Source: Lunularia cruciata
Lineage: Eukaryota; Streptophyta; Marchantiopsida; Lunulariales; Lunulariaceae
Direction: 5' to 3'
NCBI GenBank assembly: GCA_948567375.1
Contig: OX419756.1
Coordinates: 40,624,333 to 40,688,332 of the forward strand
DNA length: 64,000 nucleotides
In this document: piece by piece, positions 32,257 through 44,984 of the stretch
Layout: each line of letters opens with the position of its first letter
Numbering within the stretch: position 1 is the first letter of the stretch
Position numbers and translations under genes: made by a program
The notes under the pieces: generated by a model
The model's input: the letters and a program-made list of their open reading frames with translations, nothing else
Database searches by the model: none
Told to the model about the DNA's origin: nothing

Positions 32257-33742
32257 ATGACAGAGTCTCGATTACCTCCCGAAGAGGTTTATGGAGCAGC
32301 ACAAGTTCGTGCACATCAACTTAGGAGTGTTGGAGCTGGCCTGCTCTACGGTGTAGTTGCCCTTGTTATGGGCTTTGTCAATAAGGTAAGGAACTTAAGA
32401 GTAGATACAGTTCCTAATTAGAGTTCGGATAGTTTGCGTTGAGTGACATTTTAGCTGAACAAGTTTTTTGTTGCCTTGATTATGAGTTAAGAAGAGCCTT
32501 AAAGCTGCCGCATTCAGGTTTGACCTCCATAAGTTTGCAACTTGACATTTGCGCATTGTTTGGATCAATACCTGCTTACTGTAGAGTTTCGTTTGGCTTC
32601 AGGGTATTCTTCAATTATGGCCGTACTCAAATACCCTTTTGACTCTTCAAATGGCCGCAACAGTGGGTATAATTTATTTAGGAAAGTTTGCGAATTTAAT
32701 GACAGTTCAGCCGCTTAATCTGGCTTCTGTCAAGAGTTTGCTTCCAGTCGTCTTCTTTTACAACGCAAATGTGGCATTTGCCCTTGCAGGCTTGCAAGCC
32801 TTAAACATTCCCGTCTTCAATGCTCTGAAACGGCTTACACCTGTTCTTATAGTCGCGGCGAAATATTTTATTGGAGACGCCATTCCATCTCGGCATGTGC
32901 TCTTTTCAATCTTTCTTATCGTAGCGGGTTGTATTATTGCTAGCATTGGAGATTTGAGCTTCGATCTAATAGGTTACGGGTTGGCGCTCACAAGCTGTGT
33001 ACTGCAAACAACATACTTAATATTCGTCGAAAAGAGTGGCAGCGAGAAAGGCTACTCCTCTCATGATTTACTACTCTACAATGCTGCGCTTTCTCTCCCA
33101 GTACTCTTAGGGATCATTCTTGCCTCTGGGGAAGCTTCAGAAGCACTGGCAGCCTTCAACGCTCATATGGCATCGGACACAACGTTCTTACTGCTGCTTG
33201 TCTTCTCGCTATTTATGGGGTCTTTGTTAAACTACACACTATTCCTTTGTACATTATGGAACTCTGCACTGACTACGACGGTCGTGGGAGCTATGAAAGC
33301 TTTATTCTCCTCGGTAACAACACTTTACTCTCACCATTTTCATTTCCGATACAAAATGGAAGACTTGTCAAGTGCATTTTTCTTGCGATAATGGAACTGT
33401 GTCGAAAAGTTAATTTAGTAGACATACTAAACTTCCTTCACCTCGGGCATGAATTTGACTGGACGCAAACATGGCTCTTGTCTGCAAAGGAAACAATCTA
33501 AACCTCATGTTTCCCGATTTTCGCAGATTCTAGGCTTCTTTCTTCTCGGAGGAGTGGAGGCGACGCCATTAAACGTGACGGGAATCGCTATGAATACTCT
33601 TGGCGGCATGTGGTACGCGTACGCAAAGTATCAACAAAAGCGAAAAGCCCTGCTGCCTAGGAAATCGTCAGATGTATTTACTACTCCGGAAGGAAAACCA
33701 TTGCTGCCCGTTACCATGCCTCAAGTACAAGGAACCAGATAA
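32257..33742 (+). CDS. nucleotide-sugar transporter, SLC35D/UGNT1-like (three coding exons)
   Basis: A Golgi/ER-type multi-pass antiporter of the drug/metabolite transporter superfamily that exchanges nucleotide sugars for nucleoside monophosphates. Exons: 32257-32385, 32603-33313 and 33527-33742, all phase 0 with GT...AG introns, giving 351 residues, normal for the family. Start: the ATG at 32257 (MTESRLPPEEVYG) follows a stop and a likely 5'-leader intron. Family motifs: FNALKRLTPVLIVAAKYF, LTSCVLQTTYLIFVEKSG, NYTLFLCTLWNSALTTTVVG, and after the last splice ILGFFLLGGVEATPLNVTGI and MWYAYAKYQQKRK. About ten hydrophobic segments can be counted; a Lys-rich tail follows. The best match by memory is plant UGNT1/animal SLC35D, which carry UDP-GlcNAc and related sugars; substrate is inferred only. 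The gene looks intact. Confidence 0.88.
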
Positions 33743-36298
33743 CAGCACTTATAGCTAAAACATAGGCCCGGGGTGTTGGCACTAAATCATCTGCTGAGCA
33801 TACAGTTCTACCGCCCGCCTTTTATTTCAGGTATATAGAGACCTGAAGTGGATTCTTTTAGCTGTCAACTCGATAGTTTTGCAGGGAGCATGTCTGCTGC
33901 TTGTTTAAGCAATTTAAAGTTGTGGCCTCGTCAACCTGGCTGCCTTTGCTCCACGACGATCCTCATAATGGGATCTCTTTACATGTAAATTTGGTTTACT
34001 TCTCTCTTGAAGTCTGGATTTATTGGATGGAACTTGTTTTGCTTTCTAAGTTCGCGAGTTGCTTATTTTTGTAATAAGCTATTGACCATGACCGCCTTGG
34101 AACTTTCTTTCTTGATCAGTGTCTTGCAAACGAGATGTTGAGTAAGAGGAGTGCCTGTGGTTGTGCATGTATGTGTAGACTGCCCTCATGTAACTATTGG
34201 TCGTATAAATTTTGGGTCAGAATTACCTTCTCTCTTTCATGTATGCTTGACCATTTGTCCAGGGGGGGGGTCTGAATTCTTTCAAGTTAGTGTAAGCTTG
34301 TTGAAGTAGATAAACGAATTCTTTTCTTCTTTCTTCAGTAATCATGCACCTTGTACACAGGAATCTAGGCATGCATACATGAAATACTAGCTTTCTGGTG
34401 AAGTCTTTATAGGTTCTGGGTTCATATGTTTATCGATCGAATGAATGAATCAATGTTGCAAGTAAGTTAAGAGTTGATTGCTCTCTCCATCTTACATTCA
34501 TGAACTGTCCAGGAAACTCAATTACTGGACCTCTGGAAGAAATGGTGTGACTGTGAACACAAGAAAAGAGAGCAAATTGTTTGAACAAGACCTCAGATAT
34601 TGCTATCAAAAGGAAATAATCGTGGAGCTCTACATATCAAACGTCGTCAACGGAAATTTCGGAAAGGGCAAGACGACAGGATGAATTCTAAGTCGCTCAC
34701 CAGATAGTGCAACATATGATTCCTGAAGATTCTCCGCAAATGATAACACTATTCAGAAAAGACGCAGTGTGTTGCATTTCTCTAACACGAAGCGAGTTTT
34801 CACTTTACCGCATCCATCATGTAATTTATGGATCAATGGCGATGATTGATCAACTTTCATACCGCCATTGTTTCTGACTTAGATTTCCGATGGACAATAA
34901 TTTATCCCATCTGTGAAGGAGTACAGTCTGTACTTTACGTGCATGTCTTGGAAAACCTGACTGTCACACCTTTTCATCACATGCTCGTGCAGTCTATAAG
35001 CGACTCTCGCATGCATGTTACTGTATGCAGCAAGACTAAGTCCCCGAATTGGGCCACTTGCTTCAGTTCTTTTAGTTCGTGACCACCAGTTTTTCAAAAT
35101 CTGTTGACAACTATTGATACGTAGGAGGTTCACTAGTGTTTACTTTTTATTTGTGGTGTACTCCACAAAACATTTGTTTATTCTTTGCTCCTTTGGTAAA
35201 GTTTACTGTGACACCCAGATACTGGAATCTTCAGAACTGTTTAAAGCGAGACGGAGAAAGATAATTCTTTACCGGGGGAAGAATGGGTTACGAATGGTAA
35301 AAAGTAGCTTCATCCTTGGGACTCAAGAAACACCGTCGAAGGTACAATGATATTTAGCTCAAGTATCTTGCACATGTTGGTCTTTTCTAGTAAAGGTGGG
35401 AAGAGGTCACTTGCGGTTGTCGAATTCTCTCAGTTGGAATTGCGCGTTCGTGATTCATTTTCTGTCTGAGTTGAGAGAAACATTGTTATCTAGATGGTGG
35501 AAACATAGGCGATTTCCCATCTTGGCATATGCACATCTCTGTTGCCTGTTTATGTCAGATTCGTTATAAAGCACAGTAATATTACGAACTCTCTGATAAC
35601 TAAAACTACCATAGATTGATTGGGAAAGAGAAATCATACTGCAGCATGCATATCAAGTAGAATAGCTCACCGAATGAAAAATTAACTGAAGACTGGATAT
35701 GTACTTAGTTCTTTCTCAACATTGTAGCTCTTATAGTGTAATCTTTTATATTTGCACTAATGTACTAGTATAAATTACAAATTGTGTAGACAAGCATGGG
35801 ACATAATTGTGTCAAGTGGAACGAATACTCCGAAAGAAGTTTGCTTGTTAAGGTGTAAATGATTGACGGATGGATGAAAGGTTAAAAGATTGCATGTTGA
35901 ACCTTGTAGAAAAATAGGGTGAGCTAGAAAGGCAATATCAACCAAGCCATGATTTTCACATTAGAAAAAACATGCTAAGGATGAAAAATCTAAAATTATT
36001 GATACAAAATTTGTTAGTTTACTAATGTTTGCTAGTATTCAGAATCGTGGTAGAAATACTGAAGGTTTAAAAGGTACCACTTATTTTGGTAGTAAGCTAA
36101 ACGTCTCAATAAAATCCAATGAGAAACAAGGATGGCAACAAACACAATCTGATCTACAAATTCTAAATGGAGTTATGTTGTTCTTATTTTAGTACTCTCC
36201 AATGTCCGACGAAAGTAAATTATAATTTTCATAAGATAGCGAGAAATTTAAAATAATTCACGAAGTATAAAAATAAATAAATCATGCGATGGCACTTC
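33743..36298. other. transporter 3' flank and intergenic DNA
   Basis: The 3' untranslated region probably extends several hundred bases, with AATAAA-like signals not clearly placed. No further gene could be supported: open stretches such as 34846-35082 and 35114-35350 show no domain. Confidence 0.5.
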
Positions 36299-36299
36299 A

Positions 36300-36347
36300 A
36301 TACTTATTTACGTTAGAAACTCTGGAGTTTCTAACGTAAATAAGTAT
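36300..36347. repeat. 48-bp near-perfect palindrome, 23-nt arms
   Basis: 36300-36322 is the exact reverse complement of 36325-36347 with only TG between. It lies in AT-rich intergenic DNA with no transposon ends recognised around it. Confidence 0.95.
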
Positions 36348-39300
36348 AATATTTGGCGTTAGTCTATAAGAGTTAGAGCTTCTCATTCAAAACTAATTTA
36401 TTATTTGAAAAGTTGGCACATTCCCATACAGAAAGGTCAGATCTATAAGAGTTGTAATTTCCATTTTTCCCTTTTTAATCTTGGAAGGGTGGTACATTTC
36501 CAAATGAAAAGGTCAGAATTATCCTTTCATGTTGAACTTAGCTCCTAATGCGTCCTCATAGAAACCTGCTAATTTGCTATATTTTTAAAGGAAGGTATTA
36601 AAGAAGGTTAGTTCTCATTTCAAAAGAGAGAAACTCTTGAACTCTTGATGTCCGTTGCAATTATTCACAATAGTTAATTTTTTAAAAATCTTAAAAACCT
36701 GAACTTTTTTAGATTTTTGATAAAGCTTGGTTGCCAATTTCAAATCTTACTCAATATAAAACATAATTGTAGATGGGAGTTCAAACAAAGTCAAATCTCA
36801 TAATGGATTCTAGCGATTAAAAGAGATAGAAGATCAAGAAAGGTCCGTCTTTTAATGAAAGATAGCTTGATATCGACTTATAAGATCGTACTCATAACAA
36901 GGACTCAATTGTTCGAATAGATAGAACATATCAAGAATAGAAATAAAATACTTATAAACTGAACAATCAAATTCCAAGTACCTATCACCCTCAAAATGAC
37001 TGACTATATGTATGTGGAGTTCATGTTCTTATTTTCACAACGTCAATGTTACATGAAATAAACAAAATCTTTATAAGACTCACACTAATCAATGCAAACT
37101 TACTTTACTTAGGCTAAATCTCCTTTAATAGGAGATCTTATGTCGACTATTTGATGTCACCATGAACTAAGAATTAGGAATCGGTTATTAAGTTCACTAG
37201 CTAAATTTTGGAAAGTGATGGGTAATGCTTTGCAAGTGGTATGTCTAGACACAAAGATAGGGTAATCTAGATTGCCCTAATTTTTTGCTCCATGTTCAAG
37301 TTTACTATACTTTGGAGATTAATTTTTAATAGTTAACAAGTCAAAAAGCTTACTGCTCTATTCAAGACTGGAATTTAAATTATGATATAGGTCTTAATAA
37401 TAGATATTGACTCTATTGTCATGAACCAATACCCATGCTTTTGATTTTTATGTTTAATATAAATTCAGTATCCGCTAAGACCTATATTAGTTAGTCAAAG
37501 CCCATATGAATGGCTTACGAGGAAAAAATTAATGGTTCCATTTTGAGCCTGATGGATGGTGATCTAGAGATTTAAATTCTAGATGGATGAAATCTGAGAA
37601 AGGTGATTAAGGTTTATGTCATCCCATGAGTCTAGATTGGTAGCGGGCAAAGGTTGCCTAAGATAGTGTCCTAAAAAAATGTGGATATAAAGTATAGACA
37701 CCACAAAGTACATGCAATTTTCCGCAAACGATTAAATACCGTAGTTCAAATTAAAAGTTCATTGTATACATTTCTTTAATTATAGAAAAATCCAAATATA
37801 AAAACCTTTTTCTAAAGATCTGTTCACTTTCTTGAGAGCACTCAAGAATCCAAGGATTAATATTTGTATTTTCACTATCATCTACATTTAACATCTTTAA
37901 ATACTGTAACAATCTGATATGTTTTATATGTTTCTAAAAGAGGAGTAGATGATTCCTTAGCTATATGGGTCTGATCAATTCAGTACAAGAACTTGAAGAG
38001 AACTATATAAATTAAAAAATTATTTGGGCAACATTACTTAATTTCTCCTTGAATTTAAATTATTAAATAATCCCCCACTATCTGCCTTAAGAACCCTTCA
38101 GTTTCAAATCGATTGATTGTATCTTTGCACTTTTGAGTACAGTTTTAGATTTTCTAATATCTTAGAAAGTCTAGAAAATGTACTTTCTAAGATCTTTTAT
38201 CATTGTTGTACCTGCTTCTTATTTTTCCCATGGATAATTAAATCAACTAGAACTTCCAAAATAATTCCATATACAATTTAAGAGATGAAGAATCCACCTT
38301 ATCTAAGATTGGAATCTTTATCTCTTAAAAGTGTTTTGGATAATGAATTTAGAAATCAAGTATTGGAGCATAGAAAAAAATGCAAAGCCCATATAAACTA
38401 CAATGGAAAATATTGTACGGATATTAAGGACCCTTAGATAAGGTTTCATGTTTGATATTGCCATTCATATAGTAACCACAAGTGTACCTTTGACACATAA
38501 TTCTTTACCTTGTATTGTTTGCATATATAATATATATAGCATATATACCTTGGATATCTATCCATTGTATACTACATTTATTATTTAGCATTATTATCTC
38601 TAAATTTTAATATCTTGTACTTTCAACCAAGTTGTAGAAGGATGAAGAAAGTACATGCTTAATATAGATATGGCAAATTCTTTGTACAATTGCCATGACC
38701 ATTGAAATGATTGAGAGATTAAAGATTTGAGTTTAGAGTAGATCAACTAATCAAGAAGGGTTTGCCAGAGGATCTAATAATTGTGCAATAAAGATATAAG
38801 TGAGGATAGTTAAGGTCCAACAATGAGAGTAAAAGCAAGAGATAAGGTAATGATTAAGGTAAGTTTTGGGATAAATTGACCATAAGTACATGGCTACATG
38901 GGATAGAAGAGAAGAACAGTACTCTACTTACAAGATCACTTCAAATAATAACAAATATCAACCAAACTAACATGAAAACCATGCAAAAGTTGTATGGAAA
39001 ATTAACATCCAAAATTTGAAATGCAAATCATCAAACATGAATGATTGCCAAATCTTCAAGATTTGTATATTCTCCTAGAAAATTTCTTTACTTGTAATAT
39101 GTTTGATATCAATAAATTAAATATGAATTCTTGACAAATTTATCTACCAATTCCAAGTAAGCAAAAAGATACAAGAAAAGTAAAAAATATCACCATAATT
39201 ACTCCATGGATCAAGTTTTGCAATGGTAGTGTTTTGTAGCTCAGACCTCAAACTTGGAAGCAAAGAGCATTTGACTTTGGAGGAGGTGGAAGCTTTACAA

Positions 39301-39655
39301 ATCAAAAGGAAAAAGTGGCCAAACTTTCCAAGGAAAAGGTGTTAGATCACAACAAGACCATGATAGCCAATCAACATTGGGAGGCTATCACCATAGCAAA
39401 AGATATAAAGAAGTGGCCAAGCTTAGAGATGCCTTAGCTAATAACAAAGTGCATAGTCATGATTTTGAGATAGTTACAAAATCCTTATATCACACCCTCA
39501 CTTTTGCATTGCAATAGACAAAGCCTCCTAAGTTAACAATCTTTGATCATTGACATAAGATTTTGGCTTAGTTTCATACCTCTACTTCTCCTCCTTAGTC
39601 TTATCACTTTCCATATAAACAAAACGCATTCTTAGGTGTAATTAAGTAGGTGTAG
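36348..39655. other. AT-rich intergenic stretch
   Basis: No gene supported. There is a hairpin with 12-nt arms at 38159-38170/38182-38193. Around 39225-39480 a Lys-rich broken reading (EKVAKLSKEKVLDHNKTM and nearby) could be an old retroelement gag, but no knuckle or other motif confirms it. Confidence 0.5.
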
Positions 39656-39659
39656 GTGT

Positions 39660-40807
39660 AATTATAGTGATTATAGTAACTCACTAAGTGAAATTGATAT
39701 GCAGTCTCATGCAAGTGTATGCCTAACTCACTAAGTAAAACTGATCAGCCATCTAATGCAAGTGTATGCCGCACATAAGCTCTCCCTAACCTTTTCTTGG
39801 AACTCATGCAAGCTCTTCAACTTGTCAAACCGTACTCCCCAAAAGTTCTACCTCAAGCATTGGAAGAACTGTACCATGGGGTTAAAACCCAATATTGTAC
39901 TACCTCTTGCAATGGTACCTCCACTCATAGTATCACCATCTCCAACTAGTCCACCTCCACTCAATAAACCAATGTTATTAGCACTATAACTTACGACTTT
40001 TGCTTATCTACCTCTAAAACTAAGCTTGAAGTGCTAGAGATGTTATTTGGAGACCAATACTATTTCCATAGCTCACTCTCCTCCAAGTGTGCTCTCTTGA
40101 ACTTTTAGTAGGCACCATCCATCCATAGTATGGAAGAGGCTGCTTTATACTTGGAGGGTCCCTCCAAGTATAGAGGTGTTTTGAACAATGTCAGGTTCCG
40201 CATCTATTACTGATTGCACCAACTATCAAACTCCCAGATGAAATCATCAAACTCAATAGTACCCATTGTATCAAGATACCATATGGGGCTTTCTTTTCCA
40301 TGCCTCACAAAAATAGTGTGGATACACAATTTTCACTCAATTGAATTAGCTCCTATGTGATCAATCTAGATCTATCTCCCAATCTAGATCAATCTCCTCC
40401 CTAATTGGCACTTGAGATGCGGGTTGATATTGGGTATCATTTCATGTAAATCCACTACATATTGTAGCAAAATCTCCTCTAGAATCCTTGGATAACTTTG
40501 TCTTGACAATGTACCCCAAACCGTAACCGTAATCGTAACTGCCAAGTACTACCACCAATTGTTGCCAATAATCTAACATCATTCACTAGTGTAACTCTAA
40601 AAATGACAACTAAACTAGAGAAAATGGCAACTTTTTACATGCAATCACAACATGTGCTCTCATGATCATAAATTCTTGCCTCACCAACGAGAAATATAGG
40701 TAGGATGATTGGTCATCACTTCAACCTCACTACCAAGAGTACACCAAAGCACCAAAGCTCTAAATATCAAGGCACCTCACACAAAACATGGTACACAAGC
40801 AAGAAGT
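39660..40807 (-). mobile_element. truncated copy D of the methyltransferase family (leader and gag start)
   Basis: On - this matches the leader and first part of gag of copy C. 40540-40800 matches 48850-49135; 40230-40350 matches the gag segment at 48540-48670; 39700-39960 matches 48095-48300. The match stops near 39660, so the copy is cut short in gag. It directly follows the LTR at 40808-41472, giving a tandem arrangement internal-LTR-internal on the - strand. A small local duplication of the ACTCACTAAGT-containing segment lies at about 39680-39740. Confidence 0.8.
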
Positions 40808-41472
40808 TGTTGTGCATATATACATCACTACACAACATACACTGTTGTCAACATCACACACTATAGAAGCACTACTCACACATAAGTCATTACATGGACT
40901 CTAAAGTGCCACAATAATTAGTTAGTTTACATAACTCAAATCACTCTCAATCAGATCAGTACTTGATCTATCACTCAATAATCTGCCAACAATTGGGCAT
41001 TGATTACAGTCAAGCCACACCCACTCTAGCTAAGAGAATCTAGATGATGCTCACCAGCCTTTGTCCACCATAGCCACAAGAACTCAAAGGCTCAACATCA
41101 AAGAAGTGAGCTCTGTGGAGTTGGACTTTAAAACTATACCCCCTAGACTTGAGCTAGGTCTCAAACCCTAATGGTCCTATTGACGGCACACCAACAGTCC
41201 AAATGGTGCAAGTGACGGTGGGCCCTACCATGTAGTCAATACCCCAAACACAAAATCTGTCCGTCAACAAGTAATCTATGAGTAACTACCAAAATACTCT
41301 TGACTACCAGCAATACTACTCTAGAGTCCAAGCAATCTAGGTGTGACACTACAAATGGCGAGACAACTATCATGCCTACATACATTGCTACACAATATAC
41401 ATCACTACCAACATCATACACTATAGAAGCACAACTCACACATAAGTCATGCATGGACTCTAAAGTGCTACA
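40808..41472 (-). repeat. LTR between copies C and D
   Basis: On - it begins TGTAGCACTTTAGAGTCC at 41472 and ends ATGCACAACA at 40808, 665 bases. The opening motif recurs at 40913, so the first and last roughly 105 bases are direct repeats. It serves as 3' LTR of copy C and precedes the leader of copy D. Confidence 0.75.
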
Positions 41473-41639
41473 ATCGCTCCCTAGTTGGCGATTAGGTCCC
41501 TCTAACTCCAGAAAGCCATTTACTCCAAGTATATGGTATACCTTATGGTGAGCAAAAGATCAGGAGACCAGGTGCTATTGAGCCACATTGTTAGTCATCT
41601 ATCTTCAATCTATACTATATAAAGGATGAACTAGCTATA

Positions 41640-41990
41640 GGTCAAGTACACCTAAGACATAACCACTATCCCTGAGGAACCACCGAAAGGGGAGGAGTCA
41701 TACATGCCATATGCCATCCTCTCAAACAACTATCACACACTAACATAGTAACAACTCCACCAAAAGAACTGCATACATACACCTCAAGCCTGCTCGTACA
41801 AGTGCCAAGCTTGGGTCTATAGTACCATCAATGTTTGGGAGGTGGCATGGTGCACAATTGCGCACATGATTCTTCCAAACAACACCATCATGTCCTTCCA
41901 ACACAAGGACTCCTGATCGCAAAACCTCATGCACTCTCAAGTTAGTGCGGCCGGTGGAAAAATCAAGTATGATTGGTGTTGTCTGCTATA
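41640..41990 (-). pseudogene. PHD finger of copy C
   Basis: On - the segment starts with VLRSGVLVLEGHDG and CAPCHLPNIDGTIDPSLA (41940-41800). After a frameshift come the zinc ligands: a first Cys in LRCM, then MLVCDSCLRGWHMACMTPPL near 41745-41690, complete with Cys-x2-Cys, His and Cys, then VVPQG, a stop, and WLCLRCT near 41675-41645. This copy keeps both Cys of the CDSC pair and the His, so with copies A and B it defines a C4HC3 PHD finger that ends the polyprotein. Confidence 0.82.
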
Positions 41991-41999
41991 GATATACAT

Positions 42000-42900
42000 A
42001 GTCACCTACATGAAATCAATGGATCAAGGGTCTATAACCTCCTCCTCAAATAGTAGCATAACATAAGGTATTCCTATTTTGAGCAATTGTCAAGTTCTCA
42101 AAGGCCATCAGCATCACTCTCCAAAAGATCTCTGCCCGTTGAGAACATGCGCTCATCCATACATCTAGATCATCCAAGTCCAAAACTACAATAGCATCTT
42201 GATGAATGGCTATAGGTAAATCTGAATCTCATCCATAGAGTAGAAATTAAGGAGAGAAGGATGCTAAGGAGGCTTGTTGGCTGAACCAATAGCCCATGGC
42301 CAACCAAGGCATCTAGAGATCCCAATCTCCCAAGTGGTCTCTTTGCAAACCATACTTCCACATTCTTCTCTTCATTGTCTGAACCACTCTCTCTGTTAAG
42401 CCATCTGCCTTAGGGTGATCTCAAGAGGTAGTACAATAATCAATCAAAGCCTTATCATACAAGACCTGAAACTCTCCCAAGAACTTTGTACATGATCAGT
42501 CAAAACCTCAACTAGTGCACCAAAATGATTGAGAACCCAATCCAAGAACAAGTAAGTTGTCTCTTCACTGGACTTGTTAGGAAATGCCATCAATTCAATC
42601 CGCCTGGAGAAGTGCTCCACCATCACCAAAATGTATTGATGATGTCTCACAGTCAACTATAAAGGTCCAAAAAACCCAAACTCCAATAGTAACCCAATCT
42701 CATGATAGGTAATGGGTGCAACTGGGGCGTAAGAGCATTGAATGATGCTCTAACTTGGTCACAAAACACACATCTTGCAATAAACTATTGTACATTGGTC
42801 TGCATACCACGCCACCAATAATGACTTTGGAGTAAGCTATATGTATGCTTTACTCCAAAATGTCCCAGCTCCTCATGAGCATGACGTACCAATTGTGATC
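42000..42900 (-). pseudogene. integrase of copy C
   Basis: Open pieces at 42656-42444 (MVEHFSRRIELMAFPNKSSE, FGALVEVLTDH with the second catalytic Asp) and 42361-42170 correspond to the core and C-terminal part of copy A. The zinc-binding part is near 42870-42760. Broken by stops; assignment by match to copies A and B. Confidence 0.78.
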
Positions 42901-43299
42901 TTTGAGATGGAAGTGGTACTACTCACACTCTACCATCCTCCCATACACAAAGAAGGTGTTTGCCCTCCAATCTAAACCACCTGGCTCATTGAAAAACATG
43001 GTCTCTCTCCTTGGCCCCAATTGTGCCATCCATAAAACCAGTGCAAAGATAGTCCATCACTAAGACATCATCATGAATGTCTCGCTGAATTGTACCACCA
43101 TCTCCACTCTTTGGATATGTGACCTCAATAACTCCTCATGTATGCATTGAGAGAGATACCATCAAAGCCTCAAAAAATATACAAAGAAAGGCATATGCAT
43201 GCCAACCTAGCATTATCTCCTCATTTGTCTCACAATGCCAACATCTCCGGTCTGATCCTACTGGCAAGGACATGGGTTTCTACTTAAGTGATTTGCATC

Positions 43300-44600
43300 A
43301 CGATTCACCACTTAAGTCTATGAATAATTGTGAAATTGTACTCTTGTAAAATTAGAGCCCATTGTGCAAGCTTCCTTGAAAGCTTGTTGGACTCCATAAA
43401 CCATTTTAGTGGCTGATGATCAGTGATGAGAGTAAAGGGGTTACCAAATAGGTAACATCAGAAATGTGGTACTGCCCAAACTGCTGCCAAGCACTCTCCC
43501 TCATATGAGCTATATTTTGCCTTTGTTGAATTGTTGGAGCGACTAGCATAGGCCACCACAAACTCCTTCTCCTCATCATCATGTTGGGTGAGCACTGCTC
43601 CAAGCCCCAACATACTCCAATCAGTGTGAACCTGAAATGGTCATCCTCTGATCGGTCTCTTCAAAATAGGAGCTGATGTCAACCTCTCCTTGAGCTCTAC
43701 AAAAGCTTTCTCTTGCTCATCTCCCCAATACCACTCATGTATAAGGTTGGTCAGCTTTGTCAAGGCCTTGGCAATAGCACTAAATCCTCTAACATAGCAG
43801 CGATAGAAGTTTGCCAAACCAAGGAATGCTCACACTCTGCTCACATCCGTAGGTCAAGGAATATGCACAATAGCCTCCACCTTGGTCTATTGAACACCAA
43901 GTCCTCTGGGGTAGATAGTGTGACCCAAATACTCAACTTGCTCATGGAAGAACCTACACTTTCTATGATGTAATTTGAGTCCATGAGATCTCAACCTCTC
44001 AAACACCTCCAACAAATGTCTCTCATGCTCCTCCATCATAGTGCTATAGACCAAAATATCATCAATATAGCACCAAGCAAAAACCAATCCAGCTAGGATC
44101 ATGTCCACCCTCTAGAACTCAACAAGAGCATTCCTTAACCCAAATGGTAAGAACCTCCACTGATACAATATATCCTTACCATGATGATCAATAGCCCAAA
44201 ATGTTATCTTGGACTTATCGTCTTCCCTGATTAGCAACTGGTGATATCCTGCTCAAAGATCCAAAGTACTAAAGACCTTTGCATTCCCAATTGTATCAAG
44301 ATCTCCTCTGGTGTAGCCATGGCATACCCATCAGCCATAGTCTATTGGTTGATAGGACGGTAATCTCCACACATCCGCCTATCTATGTAGTTGCCATGCA
44401 TATCCTTCTTGGTTGGCATCACTATAGCTTATGCATACTCTCCATGTGAAATCTCCACCAAACTAGCCTCAAAAAGGTCACTACTCCGGCTTTGCATCAA
44501 TACTCTCTCCATGTCACTATATCAATAGGGATGTTGGAAAACTGATGTATTGCTAGTCAGCTCAATCCGTATACCATATCCCTTCATAGCACCTAAATCC
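43300..44600 (-). pseudogene. reverse transcriptase and RNase H of copy C
   Basis: The open piece 44108-43887 reads FAWCYIDDILVYSTMMEEHE and LHHRKCRFFHEQVEYLGHTI: the catalytic YIDD box and following thumb. 43603-43406 holds the RNase H part ([11 protein letters not shown] frame and its shifted neighbour with the Glu motif). The upstream N-terminal RT matches copy A around 44450-44350. Inactive. Confidence 0.85.
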
Positions 44601-44984
44601 TTCATATTGAAGGCAAAAAAATTTGTGTAGTTCCTCAAGAACCTCCAAACTCTCCGTCTTTCCTCTCCTATAAGCTTGGGTCCAAGATCTAGCTCCCAAG
44701 TATCCTATGTAATTGTCGTAGGAGTGGAAGACGTATTGATTGGCTGCTACATTGGACCCTTGGGAGCAATAGTGTCATGCTCCCAACCACTAGAGGTCCC
44801 AACCTTAATGTGAAAGACTCCGATTGCAAGCTCCATGCGTCCTCTAACTGCATCCCAAGTAGACCAAGGGTGTAATCCAAGTAGACCACTCTCCCTATTA
44901 GCCATTGGTTGTGTCCCATACCTTGTCCATCACCCCAGCATGTGCTTGAATCATCTTGATAGGCATAAGGCTCACAATTGTCCG

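Noticed and set aside
32439-32642. Open frame overlapping the first coding intron of the transporter
   Set aside because: It reads intron sequence into exon 2 in the wrong frame; the spliced frame gives the conserved family sequence.
33314-33526. Reading through the second transporter intron (frames 33247-33501)
   Set aside because: Splicing at GT 33314 and AG 33526 restores the exact family length between the Met-Lys and Leu-Gly-Phe motifs.
39225-39480. Retroelement gag remnant
   Set aside because: Only a Lys-rich broken reading; no zinc knuckle or conserved motif to support a call.
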